DNA of 64,000 bases from Microbacterium sp. CSI-V (GCF_001984105.1 NZ_MTQM01000009.1:1-64000); one strand, 5' to 3'. Positions 1 through 9,462 are shown, numbered from the stretch's first letter. Notes: a model not told the origin generated them from the letters alone. A program made the numbers and translations.

Positions 1-31
1 CGGGGGGGGGGCGGGGCGGGATGCCGGGAGG

Positions 32-316
32 TCAGTCGGTGGGGGCGGCCTTCTTCGCCGCGTCGGCGACGGAATCGACGGCGTCGGCGGTCGCCTCGAC
101 GGCGGACGCCGCGACGCTCCTGGCATCGTCCAGGATGTCCGACAGGCGGGATTCCTGCTCGTGGTAGGCGTCGCTCAGGTGGTCGGCGAACTCGCCGATC
201 CGGGCGTCGACCTGAGCGAGCAGTTCTTGACCGCGGGGGTCCTTGTTGACCAGGTGCGCGGCGACGAAGCCTCCGGCGATGCCCAATACGAACCAGACGA
301 GGCTTCTCACGTTCAC
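32..316 (-). CDS. small YtxH-like membrane protein
   Basis: This encodes about 94 residues. One hydrophobic helix near the N terminus (LVWFVLGIAGGFVAAHLV) is followed by a charged helical region and an Ala/Val/Asp-rich tail ending in KKAAPTD. The shape resembles YtxH-type proteins: one membrane anchor with a cytoplasmic helical tail. I chose the GTG at 316 because a purine-rich GAGGAAG lies 8 nt upstream. A GTG at 310 is possible, and a longer reading frame opens at 409 but would cover that ribosome site. It is the next gene after rpsD on the same strand, separated by a terminator-like hairpin. The function is unknown and the family assignment tentative. Confidence 0.6.
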   Translation of the reverse strand: MNVRSLVWFVLGIAGGFVAAHLVNKDPRGQELLAQVDARIGEFADHLSDAYHEQESRLSDILDDARSVAASAVEATADAVDSVADAAKKAAPTD

Positions 317-435
317 CACTTCTTCCTCGAGCGAGCGCCGCGGACGCGGCATCCCTTCATCGTAGGCGACAGGGTCGCGCGAGCGCGCGCCCGGAGGGAT
401 GGATGCCACGCCCCCGGCATCCGCCCGGGAACGAC

Positions 436-465
436 GAAGGGCGCCGGGAGAACCCGGCGCCCTTC
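436..465 (-). terminator. hairpin terminator after rpsD
   Basis: A perfect 13-bp inverted repeat (GAAGGGCGCCGGG and its complement) closes a 4-nt AGAA loop 18 nt past the rpsD stop. There is little T-tract on the minus strand, so termination may be partial and allow read-through into the next gene. Confidence 0.65.
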
Positions 466-483
466 GGCTCGTGAGTCGTGGAC

Positions 484-1113
484 TCAGCGAGCGGCGTAGT
501 ACTCGACGACGAGCTGCACGTCACACGTGACGGGCACCTCGGCGCGCTTGGGGCGACGCACGAGCTTCGCCTGCAGCGTGGCCAGGTCGACCTCGAGGTA
601 ACCGGGAACGGGGGGCAGCACCTCGGCGTGCCCGCCGGCGGCGGCGACCTGGAAGGGCTCGAGACCCTCGCTCTTCGGCTTGACGTGGATCTGCTGACCC
701 GGCTTCACGCGGAACGACGGGCGGTCCACGAGCTGGCCGTCGACCAGGATGTGGCGGTGCACGACGAGCTGGCGGGCCTGAGCGGTGGTGCGGGCGAAGC
801 CGGCACGCACGACCAGGGCGTCCAGACGCATCTCGAGGAGCTCGACCAGGTTCTCACCGGTCAGGCCATCGGTGCGACGTGCCTCGTTGAACGCGATGCG
901 CAGCTGCTTCTCGCGGATGCCGTACTGCTCGCGCAGACGCTGCTTCTCGCGCAGGCGGACGGCGTAGTCGCTGTCGGCCTTGCGCTTGGTGCGGCCGTGC
1001 TCGCCGGGAGCGTAGGGACGCTTCTCGAGGTAGCGGGCGGCCTTGGGGGTGAGCGCGACGCCGAGGGCGCGCGACAGACGGACCTTGCGGCGGTCCTGGG
1101 ACTTCGTTGCCAC
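484..1113 (-). CDS. rpsD: 30S ribosomal protein S4
   Basis: This 209-residue protein has the length and layout of S4. It has a basic N-terminal segment (KVRLSRALGVALTPKAARYLEKRPY) with the KRKADSDYAVRLREKQRLREQYGI region that binds 16S rRNA. An S4 RNA-binding fold follows (LEMRLDALVVRAGFARTTAQARQLVVHRHILVDG). S4 nucleates small-subunit assembly. The zinc-binding cysteines found in some S4 proteins are absent, so this is the cysteine-free type. The GTG start has a GAAGGAG site 6 nt upstream. In this lineage S4 stands alone, outside the rpsM-rpsK-rpoA operon, with its own leader and terminator. Confidence 0.97.
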   Translation of the reverse strand: MATKSQDRRKVRLSRALGVALTPKAARYLEKRPYAPGEHGRTKRKADSDYAVRLREKQRLREQYGIREKQLRIAFNEARRTDGLTGENLVELLEMRLDALVVRAGFARTTAQARQLVVHRHILVDGQLVDRPSFRVKPGQQIHVKPKSEGLEPFQVAAAGGHAEVLPPVPGYLEVDLATLQAKLVRRPKRAEVPVTCDVQLVVEYYAAR

Positions 1114-1136
1114 GAAGTGCTCCTTCCGATGACGTG

Positions 1137-1230
1137 GCCGCGCGTTTCGCGGCTCACGGACGTATCACGCTCTCTTCGCCCTGTCCGGACTGCACGCCGG
1201 GGCATGCCGGAAGGTCGGTGAAGAAGAGAG
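1137..1230 (-). promoter_or_regulatory. structured 5' leader of rpsD
   Basis: The 156-bp gap upstream of rpsD carries nested dyads. CTCTCTTC (1170-1177) pairs with GAAGAGAG (1223-1230), closing a domain that contains GTCCGGAC and GGCATGCC palindromes. A second 6-bp hairpin (GCCGCG/CGCGGC, 1137-1153) sits just before the ribosome site. S4 represses its own synthesis through leader RNA in several bacteria, so an autoregulatory role is plausible. It is inferred only from foldability. Confidence 0.35.
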
Positions 1231-1269
1231 GGGATGCCCGAAAACTCTGTTTCGAACCGATTAAGCCTA

Positions 1270-2004
1270 TCAGACGGCCGTCGCGACGAACGAGGTCCAG
1301 GTCAGCGAGAACAGCGGCACGTAGAGCACGGCGACCAGGAGCGCGTGGGTGACGACGAAGGCGCTCGCCTCCAGCGCCTTGCCGGGCTGACGCAGATGGG
1401 CGACGAGCTTGCGGAGGAGGGACACGGGATGCCGCACATCCCAGCTGTTCACGCGCAGATAGCGGCCGAGATAGACCCCGACGGCGCCGAGCACGATGAC
1501 CACCGCCGCCAGGACCCAGCTGGCCGTCGGCGGCACGGCGTCGTCGGGCTCCTCGTAGACGACGAAGAGCGCGTGCAGGATGCCGAGGCTCAGCACCGCG
1601 TTGCCGAGACCGGAGAGGGTCAGCACGAGCGTCTGGATGATGTCGTACCAAAGTGGAACCGGGGAGTCCGCCGTCCTATGGCTGAAGTTGAGCTCGGTGA
1701 TGAGGTACACCGAGTTGGGGAAGAGCAGAAGCCACACGCCCGTCGCGAGGGCGAGGTAGATGGGCAGCACGACGACGCCCGCGTCGGGTGCGACATCGGC
1801 CAGACGCGTGAGCACCGGGGCGAGCACCGTGAGCCCGACGACGACACCGATCGCCGTCACGACCGGAAGCGTCGACAGCCCGATGTTCAGCAGCATCGGC
1901 CGGTACACAGCGACGCGGTAGATCTTCGCCCGCAGCACGACCAGCACGACCGCGTAGACGTCGAGGACGATCACGGCGGCGGCGGCGAGGAGAGCGGCGG
2001 TCAC
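1270..2004 (-). CDS. DUF1361-like multi-pass membrane protein
   Basis: This encodes about 244 residues with roughly seven hydrophobic segments. A short loop carries FPNSVYLITELNFSHR and a following PLWYDIIQ, the arrangement I associate with DUF1361 membrane proteins, whose biochemical role is unknown. I chose the GTG at 2004 because it lies immediately before the first membrane helix. The reading frame extends upstream into rarA but that part looks like shadow sequence. It lies 52 bp downstream of rarA on the same strand. No ribosome site is obvious, so the start is uncertain by a few codons. Confidence 0.65.
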   Translation of the reverse strand: MTAALLAAAAVIVLDVYAVVLVVLRAKIYRVAVYRPMLLNIGLSTLPVVTAIGVVVGLTVLAPVLTRLADVAPDAGVVVLPIYLALATGVWLLLFPNSVYLITELNFSHRTADSPVPLWYDIIQTLVLTLSGLGNAVLSLGILHALFVVYEEPDDAVPPTASWVLAAVVIVLGAVGVYLGRYLRVNSWDVRHPVSLLRKLVAHLRQPGKALEASAFVVTHALLVAVLYVPLFSLTWTSFVATAV

Positions 2005-2056
2005 CGCGACAGCGTCGCACGGAACGCACGGGGCCCTCGTGCCGCGGCGTCGGATT

Positions 2057-3448
2057 TCACCCGCCGTCGAGGATGCGGCGGATCTTCTCGAGCCGGGCCG
2101 AGACCTCGCGTTCGGCGCCGTGCGTGGTCGGCTGGTAGTAGCGCTTCCCCCGCAGTTCGTCGGGGAGGTACTGCTGCGCGACGATGCCGATGTCACTGTC
2201 GTGCGCGTACTTGTAGCCCTTGCCGTGCCCGAGTCGCTTCGCGCCCGCGTAGTGGGCGTCGCGCAGATGGACGGGCACGCGACCGAACCCGCCGGCCCGC
2301 ACGTCGGCGATCGCGGCGTTGATGGCGTTGTACGCCGCATTCGATTTCGCCGTGGTCGCGAGGTACACCGTCGCCTCGGCGAGTGGGATGCGTCCCTCCG
2401 GCATCCCGATGAAGGCGACCGCGTCCGCCGCGGCGACGGCGATCTGCAGGGCCTGCGGGTCGGCGAGACCGATGTCTTCCGCGGCGGAGATGACCAGTCG
2501 GCGGGCGATGAACCGCGGGTCCTCCCCGGCCTCGATCATGCGCGCGAGGTAGTGGATCGCCGCATCCGCGTCCGATCCGCGGATCGACTTGATGAACGCG
2601 CTGATGACGTCGTAGTGCTCGTCGCCCTGGCGGTCGTAGCGCAGCAGCGCGCGGTCGACGGCCTGGGAGATGTGGTCACCGGTGATGACGGGCCGCGGGT
2701 CGACATCCGCGTCTTCGTCGTCCTCGGCATCGACGTCGCGGTCCTCGGCATCGCCGTCGCGTGCCGCGTCGTCCGCGGCCACGGAGGCGGCGGCCTCGAG
2801 TGCGGTGAGCGCACGGCGCGCGTCGCCGGATGCCAGGCGCACGAGCGCCGAACGCGCCTCGTCGCTCAGGACCACACGGTCGTCGAGGCCGCGCGGGTCG
2901 GTCACGGCACGATCGACGAGGGCGCCCAGATCGTCGTCGCCGAGCGGGCGCAGGGTGAGCAGCAGCGACCGCGACAGCAGCGGCGAGATGACGGAGAACG
3001 AGGGGTTCTCGGTCGTGGCGGCGATCAACACCACCCACCCGTTCTCGACGCCCGGCAGCAGCGCGTCCTGCTGCGCCTTCGTGAAGCGGTGGATCTCGTC
3101 GAGGAAGAGGATCGTCGATTGTCCGTACAGGTCGCGCTGGGTGAGGGCCTCCTGCATGACCTCGCGGACGTCCTTCACCCCGGCGGTGATCGCCGAGAGC
3201 TCCACGAAACGACGACCGGACGACCGGGCGATCGCCTGCGCCAGAGTCGTCTTGCCCGTGCCCGGAGGCCCCCAGAGGATGACCGAGACGGCGGATCCGG
3301 ATGCCGAGGAGTCGGTGCCCGCGAGCGTGACCAGGGGCGAGCCGGGGCGCAGCAGATGACCCTGGCCGGCGACCTCGTCGAGGCTCGTCGGGCGCATCCG
3401 CACCGCGAGCGGGGTCTGGCCCTGGAAGAGGGCGGAAGCACTGGTCAC
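2057..3448 (-). CDS. rarA: replication-associated recombination protein A (AAA+ ATPase)
   Basis: This 463-residue AAA+ ATPase belongs to the RarA/MgsA/WRNIP1 family, which acts at stalled replication forks. The N-terminal [17 protein letters not shown] signature leads into Walker A (GPPGTGKTT, around residue 60), Walker B (FLDEIHRF) and sensor 1 (AATTENPSF). The C-terminal clamp-loader-like domain includes the [15 protein letters not shown] motif. An unusual insertion of about 40 residues rich in Asp/Glu sits between the ATPase and C-terminal domains (around 2700-2780). The GTG start is 6 nt from a TAGCCT -10-like hexamer (3455-3460), so the mRNA is probably leaderless. It is a single-gene unit divergent from the next small gene. 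Confidence 0.95.
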   Translation of the reverse strand: MTSASALFQGQTPLAVRMRPTSLDEVAGQGHLLRPGSPLVTLAGTDSSASGSAVSVILWGPPGTGKTTLAQAIARSSGRRFVELSAITAGVKDVREVMQEALTQRDLYGQSTILFLDEIHRFTKAQQDALLPGVENGWVVLIAATTENPSFSVISPLLSRSLLLTLRPLGDDDLGALVDRAVTDPRGLDDRVVLSDEARSALVRLASGDARRALTALEAAASVAADDAARDGDAEDRDVDAEDDEDADVDPRPVITGDHISQAVDRALLRYDRQGDEHYDVISAFIKSIRGSDADAAIHYLARMIEAGEDPRFIARRLVISAAEDIGLADPQALQIAVAAADAVAFIGMPEGRIPLAEATVYLATTAKSNAAYNAINAAIADVRAGGFGRVPVHLRDAHYAGAKRLGHGKGYKYAHDSDIGIVAQQYLPDELRGKRYYQPTTHGAEREVSARLEKIRRILDGG

Positions 3449-3555
3449 CGATCCAGGCTAATCGCGACCGCCGACAACGGATCGAGCGCCTTTGGGGGCT
3501 CATCGGCGGGGTGCGTAGGATCGGGGCGGTCCGCGAGCGGTGGAAAGAGGTCGAT

Positions 3556-3843
3556 GTGGCGACGGGTGGCAAGGATCGACAGAGTCGTGCGCAGCGCGAG
3601 CGGTCGCGGGCGTATCAGGCCCGCCAAGAGCTCCACCGACGTCAGGGACGTCGGCGCACGCGCGACAACGTGCTCGCGCTCGTCGTCGGTCTCGTCGTGA
3701 TCGGCGCGGCGGTCGGACTGCAGACCGTCTACTTCGTCGCCGGTCCCGGCGCTCCCGCGCCCCAGCCCACGGTCGTCGACACGCCGAGCCCGGCGTCCAC
3801 CGGCCCGCTGCTGCCCGACCCCTCGGTCTCGCCCACCCCGTGA
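3556..3843 (+). CDS. small single-pass membrane protein, Pro-rich tail
   Basis: This encodes 95 residues: a very basic N terminus (KDRQSRAQRERSRAYQARQ), one transmembrane helix (VLALVVGLVVIGAAVGLQTV), then a short outside tail rich in Pro/Thr/Ser. Charge distribution puts the basic N terminus in the cytoplasm. The GTG at 3556 has GGAAAGAGG 5 nt upstream, so I preferred it to a start at 3511. It precedes the DUF349 gene by about 80 bp. I do not recognise a family. The charge pattern would suit a small membrane tether for nucleic acid or another acidic partner, but this is only a guess. Confidence 0.7.
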   Translation: MATGGKDRQSRAQRERSRAYQARQELHRRQGRRRTRDNVLALVVGLVVIGAAVGLQTVYFVAGPGAPAPQPTVVDTPSPASTGPLLPDPSVSPTP

Positions 3844-3924
3844 GCCTGTGACGACGGCATCCGTCGTACTAGGCTCGGAGGGTCCTTCTCCCCCAGGCGG
3901 CCCTGCCGCGATGAGGTGCTTTCC

Positions 3925-5538
3925 GTGACTTCCGTTCCTTCCTCCGACTCCCCCGACACCACCCCCGCCGTCGCCGACGACGACACGGCTGTCGACGAGA
4001 CCCCCCAGACCGCCGTGGATGAGACCGCGGCCGAGGCCGCTCCGGCCGCCGCCGAAGACGGCGAGGCCGACCAGGATCCCGCCGAGGAGACTCCTGTCGA
4101 GGAGACTCCCGCCGAGGAGGCTCCTGTCGAGGAGGCTCCGGACGAGGAAGCGCCCGCCGAGGTGTCTGCTGAGGGGACTCCGGACGAGGAAGCGTCCACC
4201 GCCCCCGTCGAAGACGCGGACGCGCCCGTCGAGAGCGCGCCTGCCGCTCCCAAGGCCGCCCCCGCACCCGGTCCGCGGCCCGGACCGCGCCCCGGTGCGC
4301 GCGTCGCGGCTCCGGTCGAGCCGTGGGGTCGAGTCGACGAGGACGGCACCGTTTCGGTGCGCGAGGGCGGCGAATGGCGGGTCGTCGGGCAGTACCCCGA
4401 CGGCACGCCCGACGAGGCCCTGGCCTACTACACGCGCAAGTTCGCCGACCTCGCCGGCGAGGTGACCCTCCTCGAGGTGCGTCACCGTCGCGGCGGTGCA
4501 TCCGCCTCCGACCTGCGCTCGACCGCGGCCACGGTGCGGGCCAAGGTCGACGGTGCCGCAGCCGTCGGCGACCTCGCCGCACTGCTCGAGCGACTGGACG
4601 CCCTGACGGCCGAGCTGGCCGAGGCCACCGAGACCGAAGCGGCAGCGGCCAAGGAAGCCGTCGACGACGCCGTGCGCGAGCGCACCGAGATCGTCGAGCA
4701 GGCCGAAGCCCTCGCCGCCCGCGACCCGCAGTCGGTGCAGTGGAAGCAGATGACCGCCGACATGTCGGATCTGTTCGACCGGTGGCAGGCTCACCAGCAG
4801 AACGGCCCGCGCCTGCCGAAGTCGACCGCTCAGCAGCTGTGGCGCCGTTTCCGCGACGCGCGAGCGACGGTCGACCGCCACCGCCGCGAATTCTTCTCCG
4901 CGCTCGACGAGACGCACAAGTCCGCGCGCGACGCCAAGACGCGCCTGGTCGAGCGGGCCGAGGCGCTCGCGCCCCGCGGCGAGGACGGCATCCCCGCCTA
5001 CCGCGACCTCCTCGACGAGTGGAAGGCCTCCGGCCGCGCCGGCCGCAAGGTCGACGATGCCTTGTGGGCCCGGTTCAAGGCGGCGGGCGACGCGCTCTAC
5101 GGCGCCCGCATCGAACGCGAGACCGCCGATGCCGAGGCATCCAAGGAGAAGATCGAGCAGAAGCGCGCCCTGCTGGAGGAGGCCGCGCCGATCGTCGACG
5201 AGAAGAACCTCGCGACGGCTCGACAGAAGCTGACCGCGATCCAGCGGCAGTGGGATGAGATCGGCCGCATCTTCCCCCGCGACAAGGAGCGCGTCCTCGA
5301 CGACGAGCTCCGCAAGATCGAGCAGAGCGTCCGCACCCGCGAGGACGCGGAGTGGAAGCGCAACGATCCGGAGCAGAAGGCGCGTGCCAACGACATGACG
5401 CGTCAGCTGACAGACGCGATCGAGAAGCTCGAGGCCGAACTCGCCGCTGCCCAGGCCAAGGACGACAAGCGCGCCGCGGCCCAGGCGTCCGAGGCCCTCG
5501 AGGCGCGTCGCACGTGGCTGCGCGCGCTCGGCGGCTGA
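3925..5538 (+). CDS. DUF349-family coiled-coil protein with acidic N-terminal tail
   Basis: This encodes about 537 residues. The first 120 or so are low complexity, rich in Glu/Pro/Ala/Thr, with several EETPVEE/EEAPVEE-type repeats (DNA about 4080-4190). A short folded segment (WGRVDEDGTVSVREGGEWRVVGQYPDGTPDEALAYY) follows. The rest is a long alpha-helical region with tandem DUF349 repeats, recognised by W-K-x-A-G-R and W-x-x-F motifs (EWKASGRAGRKVDDALWARFKAA). The family's biochemical function is not established to my knowledge. GTG 3925 is preferred to GTG 3916 because a GAGG lies 8 nt upstream of it. A strong hairpin follows the stop. Confidence 0.85.
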   Translation: MTSVPSSDSPDTTPAVADDDTAVDETPQTAVDETAAEAAPAAAEDGEADQDPAEETPVEETPAEEAPVEEAPDEEAPAEVSAEGTPDEEASTAPVEDADAPVESAPAAPKAAPAPGPRPGPRPGARVAAPVEPWGRVDEDGTVSVREGGEWRVVGQYPDGTPDEALAYYTRKFADLAGEVTLLEVRHRRGGASASDLRSTAATVRAKVDGAAAVGDLAALLERLDALTAELAEATETEAAAAKEAVDDAVRERTEIVEQAEALAARDPQSVQWKQMTADMSDLFDRWQAHQQNGPRLPKSTAQQLWRRFRDARATVDRHRREFFSALDETHKSARDAKTRLVERAEALAPRGEDGIPAYRDLLDEWKASGRAGRKVDDALWARFKAAGDALYGARIERETADAEASKEKIEQKRALLEEAAPIVDEKNLATARQKLTAIQRQWDEIGRIFPRDKERVLDDELRKIEQSVRTREDAEWKRNDPEQKARANDMTRQLTDAIEKLEAELAAAQAKDDKRAAAQASEALEARRTWLRALGG

Positions 5539-5576
5539 GCGTTCTCCACAGCTCGGCGTCCCCGGGACGCCGCGGC

Positions 5577-5616
5577 AGAGACCATCCCGGCACACTGACG
5601 GGATGGTCTCTCCTTT
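5577..5616 (+). terminator. intrinsic terminator overlapping the next start codon
   Basis: A perfect 13-bp inverted repeat (AGAGACCATCCCG, 5577-5589, with 5599-5611) closes a 9-nt loop and is followed by CCTTTT. It sits 38 bp past the DUF349 stop, as an intrinsic terminator should. Its right arm contains the ATG (5603) of the downstream gene. Confidence 0.7.
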
Positions 5617-6142
5617 TCTGTACTTCCCCGGCGAACGGCTGTCACTGGCGGAGCTGACCGCGGCCTGCCTGGACGGTCTGCTCACGCCCATCGGTGAGGG
5701 GTTCATGCCCGCCGACGCCGTCGAGACCTCCTGGATGCGGGCGCGGAGTCTGGCACCCCTGGTCGGCGCGAAGTGGGCGGCGGTTCGATCCAGCGCCGCG
5801 TGGATCCACGGCGGCGCCGGCCTCGAACCGGCACGGCATCACCTCCAGCGCGCCTCCGCCGAGCGGGCACGGCCGCCGCGCACGACGGGGGTCGCCACCC
5901 ACGACGTCCGGATCGCGTCCGCCGACGTCGTGACGATCGCCGGTGTCCTGGTGGCGAGCCCGGAGCGCACGCTGGTGGATCTCGCCCGCTCCGGGAACGA
6001 CGCCGACGTCGCTGTCGCGCGCGCGTGGGCTCTGGCTGAGCCGCGCCTCGTCGGGGAGGCGCAGCGGTGGCTCGGCCGGCATCCGCGGTTCCCCTTCGGA
6101 CGTCGGGCCGACGAGCTGCTGAGGACTCTCGGAGTCGAGTGA
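5603..6142 (+). CDS. AbiEi-like (type IV antitoxin-like) protein without visible toxin partner
   Basis: This encodes 179 residues. The layout resembles the AbiEi-related proteins common in actinobacteria: a variable N-terminal part, a segment with SSAAWIHGGAG, and a C-terminal stretch (VVTIAGVLVASPERTLVDLARSG) matching the 'gi.vtsperTlvDlar' pattern of that group. AbiEi proteins are winged-helix antitoxins and autorepressors. No AbiEii-type nucleotidyltransferase lies beside it, so it is an orphan and may have another role. The ATG lies in the right arm of a hairpin, so either the start is occluded or an internal start (for example ATG 5705) is used. It converges on rel with a 13-bp gap. Confidence 0.5.
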   Translation: MVSPFLYFPGERLSLAELTAACLDGLLTPIGEGFMPADAVETSWMRARSLAPLVGAKWAAVRSSAAWIHGGAGLEPARHHLQRASAERARPPRTTGVATHDVRIASADVVTIAGVLVASPERTLVDLARSGNDADVAVARAWALAEPRLVGEAQRWLGRHPRFPFGRRADELLRTLGVE

Positions 6143-6155
6143 TCCGCGCGGAAGG

Positions 6156-8408
6156 TCAGGACGAGGTGACGCGATAGACGTCGTAGACCGCGTCGATGCG
6201 TCGCACGGCGTTCAGCACGCGGTCCAGATGCACGGTGTCGCCCATCTCGAACACGAACTTGCTGAGAGCGAGCCGGTCGTTCGTCGTCGAGACGGTCGCG
6301 GACAGGATGTTGACGTGGTGCTCGCTCAGCACCCGGGTGACGTCGCTCAGCAGACCCGAACGGTCGAGCGCCTCGACCTGGATCTGCACGAGGAACACGC
6401 TCTTGGTGGTCGGAGCCCACTCGACGTCGATGAGCCTCTCGGGGTCTTCCCGGAGCGACTTCACGTTCGTGCAGTCGGAGCGGTGCACGGAGACGCCGCT
6501 CCCCCGCGTGACGAAGCCGACGATCTCGTCGCCCGGTACCGGGGTGCAGCACTTCGCGAGCTTCACCAGGATGTCGGGGGCGCCGCGCACCAGCACGCCC
6601 GAGTCGCCGCCGCGCGGGGCGCGGCTGCGGCCGAACTGCGGCAGATCGATCGGCCCGGTGGAGGTGTCGTCGGCGCTGACGAGCGCCGTGACCTTCTCGA
6701 TGACCGACTGCGTCGAGACGTGTCCCTCGCCAACCGCCGCGTACAGCGCGGAGACGTCCTCGTAGTGGAACCCGCGCGCGACCTCGGTGAACGAGTCCTG
6801 GTTCATCAGGCGCTGCAACGGAAGGTTCTGCCGGCGCATCGCCCGTGCGATGGAGTCCTTGCCCTGCTCGATCGCCTCTTCGCGGCGTTCCTTCGTGAAC
6901 CAGCCGCGGATCTTGTTGCGCGCACGGGTGCTCTTGACGAAACCGAGCCAGTCCTGGCTGGGGCCCGCGTCCGGGTTCTTCGACGTGAAGACCTCGACGA
7001 CGTCGCCCGACTGCAGCTCGGTCTCCAGGGGGACGAGTCGCCCGTTGACCTTGGCGCCCATCGTGCGGTGGCCGATCTCGGTGTGCACGGCGTACGCGAA
7101 GTCGACGGGTGTCGCGCCCTTCGGCAGACCGATGACGCGGCCCTTCGGCGTGAAGACGTAGACCTCTTTCGCGCCGATCTCGAAGCGCAGCGAGTCCAGG
7201 AACTCGCCCGGGTCGGCCGTTTCCGCCTGCCAGTCGGAGATGCGGGCGATCCAGGCCATGTCGGTGTCGGAGGCCTTGGCATCCGTCTTCCCGCCGGCCA
7301 TCCGCTCTTTGTACTTCCAGTGCGCGGCGACGCCGAACTCCGCCTGCTGGTGCATCTCGTGCGTGCGGATCTGGATCTCGACCGTTCGGCCGCTGGGGCC
7401 GATCACCGTCGTGTGCAGCGACTGGTAGAGGTTGAACTTCGGGGTGGCGATGTAGTCCTTGAAGCGGCCCGGCAGCGGTGTCCAGCGCGCGTGGATGGCA
7501 CCCAGCACCGCGTAACAGTCGCGCACGGTGCCGACGAGGATCCGGATGCCGATCAGGTCGTAGATGTCGTCGAACTCACGCCCCCGCACGACCATCTTCT
7601 GGTACACGGAGTACAGCTGCTTGGGGCGCCCCATGACGCGGCCGCGGACGCGGAGCTCGCGAAGGTCGGAGTCGATGTCCTCGATCACGGTCTGCACGTA
7701 CTGCTCGCGCTGGGGCGTGCGCTGACGCACCAGGCTCTCGATCTCGGCGTAGAGCTTGGGGTGCAGGACGGCGAACGAGAGGTCTTCGAGTTCGCTCTTG
7801 ATGGCCTGGATGCCGAGGCGGTGGGCGAGCGGCGCGTAGATCTCGAGTGTCTCGGTGGCCTTCTTCGCGGCCTTGTGGGGCGGGACGAAACCCCACGTGC
7901 GCGCGTTGTGCAGACGGTCGGCGAGCTTGATCAGCAGGACGCGGATGTCGCGCGACATCGCGACGATCATCTTGCGGACGGTCTCGGCCTGCGCGCTCTC
8001 GCCGTACTTGACCTTGTCGAGCTTGGTGACGCCGTCGACCAGCATCGCGACCTCGTCGCCGAAGTCGGCGGCCAGTTCGTCGAGCGGGTACCCGGTGTCT
8101 TCCACCGTGTCGTGCAGCAGCGCCGCGGCGATCGCCTTGGGGCCGAGGCCCAGCTCGGCGAGGATCTGCGCGACGGCGAGCGGGTGGGTGATGTACGGCT
8201 CGCCGCTCTGACGCTTCTGCCCCTCGTGGGCCTTGTCGGCGACGGCGTAGGCGCGCTCGATGATGCCGAGATCGCCCTTGGGGTGGTGCGTGCGGACGGT
8301 GCGCAAGAGCTTGTCGACGTCGTCGCGGCGGGCGGCGCGCGAGAAGATGCGCGGGACCAATCGCCGGAGCGATGACGGCGGCGGCGCGGGGGACGTGGTC
8401 TCGGTCAT
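6156..8408 (-). CDS. rel: bifunctional (p)ppGpp synthetase/hydrolase
   Basis: This 750-residue Rel protein sets (p)ppGpp levels in the stringent response. An HD hydrolase domain comes first ([16 protein letters not shown], giving the HD and ED metal ligands). The RelA/SpoT synthetase domain follows ([33 protein letters not shown]). Next come a TGS domain ([28 protein letters not shown]), a helical/zinc-finger region with [27 protein letters not shown], and a C-terminal ACT domain. All canonical motifs are intact, so both activities are expected. It follows secF, the usual actinobacterial arrangement. I recall apt between them in mycobacteria; it is missing here. Confidence 0.97.
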   Translation of the reverse strand: MTETTSPAPPPSSLRRLVPRIFSRAARRDDVDKLLRTVRTHHPKGDLGIIERAYAVADKAHEGQKRQSGEPYITHPLAVAQILAELGLGPKAIAAALLHDTVEDTGYPLDELAADFGDEVAMLVDGVTKLDKVKYGESAQAETVRKMIVAMSRDIRVLLIKLADRLHNARTWGFVPPHKAAKKATETLEIYAPLAHRLGIQAIKSELEDLSFAVLHPKLYAEIESLVRQRTPQREQYVQTVIEDIDSDLRELRVRGRVMGRPKQLYSVYQKMVVRGREFDDIYDLIGIRILVGTVRDCYAVLGAIHARWTPLPGRFKDYIATPKFNLYQSLHTTVIGPSGRTVEIQIRTHEMHQQAEFGVAAHWKYKERMAGGKTDAKASDTDMAWIARISDWQAETADPGEFLDSLRFEIGAKEVYVFTPKGRVIGLPKGATPVDFAYAVHTEIGHRTMGAKVNGRLVPLETELQSGDVVEVFTSKNPDAGPSQDWLGFVKSTRARNKIRGWFTKERREEAIEQGKDSIARAMRRQNLPLQRLMNQDSFTEVARGFHYEDVSALYAAVGEGHVSTQSVIEKVTALVSADDTSTGPIDLPQFGRSRAPRGGDSGVLVRGAPDILVKLAKCCTPVPGDEIVGFVTRGSGVSVHRSDCTNVKSLREDPERLIDVEWAPTTKSVFLVQIQVEALDRSGLLSDVTRVLSEHHVNILSATVSTTNDRLALSKFVFEMGDTVHLDRVLNAVRRIDAVYDVYRVTSS

Positions 8409-8460
8409 CGATCCCCTCCCCCGGGTGCTGCGATCAGTCTTCCCATCCTACGCCGCGCGG

Positions 8461-8494
8461 GGCCGGTGCCCGCCGTCAGGCGGGGACACCGGCC
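8461..8494 (-). terminator. hairpin across the secF stop codon
   Basis: GGCCGGTG (8461-8468) pairs with CACCGGCC (8487-8494), and CCCGCC with GGCGGG. The GTCA tetraloop (8475-8478) contains the secF stop codon. There is no U-tract, so it may be an attenuating or mRNA-stabilising hairpin between secF and rel. Confidence 0.45.
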
Positions 8495-9462
8495 TTCGCG
8501 CGCGCGGCCACGACGCGGGCGTCGCGCTGCTGGATCGGCTTCTCGCCCTGGCGCAGGAGCGCGTAGAGCGGGACCGCGACGAACAGCGTCGAGTACGCGG
8601 CGACGATCGTGCCGACGAAGATCGACAGCGAGATGTCGCTCAGCGTGCGGGCGCCGAGCGGCACACCGATGAAGAGGATCGCACCGACGGGCAGGATCGC
8701 CACGACCGTGGTGTTGATCGAGCGGATCAGCGTCTGGTTCGCCGCGAGGTTGACCGACTCCGCGTAGGTGCGTCCCGAGATCTCCCCGTCCTGCCGGGTG
8801 TTCTCCCGCACCTTGTCGAAGACGACCGTCGTGTCGTACAGCGAATACGAGAGGATCGTCAGGAATCCGATCACGGCGGCCGGTGAGATCTCGAAGCCGA
8901 ACACGGCGTAGACGCCGATCGTGATCACGAGCACGTCGACCAGACCGATGATCGCGGCCACCGACATCTTCCAGGTGCGGAAGTACAGGGCGAGGATCAC
9001 GAACGTCAGCGCGAGGAAGATCGCCAGACCCCACAGCGACTGGCGGGTGACGTCCGCGCCCCAGGTCGGGCCGATGAACGAGTTCGTGACCTCGCTCGTC
9101 GGGACCCCGTACCCTTCGGCGAGGGCCGAGGAGACGGCCTGCGTCTGAGCGTCGTCGAGCTGATCCGTCTGGACGCGGACCGCCTGGCCGCTGATCGTGG
9201 TCACGCGGGTCGCGGTGCCGGGCACCACGGAGGTCACGGCCTCGGTCGCGATCGCCTGATCGAAGGATGCCGGGTTGGAGACGGTGAACTGCGATCCGCC
9301 GGTGAACTCGATCGAGAACTGCACCGGGCGGAACAGCGGGACCAGGGCCGCGCCGATCACGAGCACCGCGGCGATGATGAACCACAGGCGGCGGCGCTGG
9401 ACGAACGGGAAGGACGTCTTGCCCGAGTAGAGGTCGTTTCCGAGCTGCGTCATGGAGCGCAT
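8476..9462 (-). CDS. secF: protein translocase subunit SecF
   Basis: This 328-residue SecF has six transmembrane helices and a periplasmic P1-like loop. The SSD/RND-type signatures are IEFTGGSQFTV near the N terminus and a C-terminal block with VIGFLTILSYSLYDTTVVFDKVREN. With SecD and YajC it uses the proton motive force to pull preproteins out of SecYEG. Its ATG overlaps the secD TGA at 9462-9464, so the two are translationally coupled. The tail is basic and Ala-rich (VVAARAKAGVPA). Confidence 0.96.
   Translation of the reverse strand: MRSMTQLGNDLYSGKTSFPFVQRRRLWFIIAAVLVIGAALVPLFRPVQFSIEFTGGSQFTVSNPASFDQAIATEAVTSVVPGTATRVTTISGQAVRVQTDQLDDAQTQAVSSALAEGYGVPTSEVTNSFIGPTWGADVTRQSLWGLAIFLALTFVILALYFRTWKMSVAAIIGLVDVLVITIGVYAVFGFEISPAAVIGFLTILSYSLYDTTVVFDKVRENTRQDGEISGRTYAESVNLAANQTLIRSINTTVVAILPVGAILFIGVPLGARTLSDISLSIFVGTIVAAYSTLFVAVPLYALLRQGEKPIQQRDARVVAARAKAGVPA

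Noticed and set aside
2..11. Run of ten G residues as a phase-variation tract
   Set aside because: It is intergenic, 3' of the nearest gene, at the window edge, with no promoter or reading frame to switch.
6228..8375. 715-codon open frame antisense to rel
   Set aside because: Rel is intact on the opposite strand, and the antisense product is low-complexity Asp/Arg/Val sequence.
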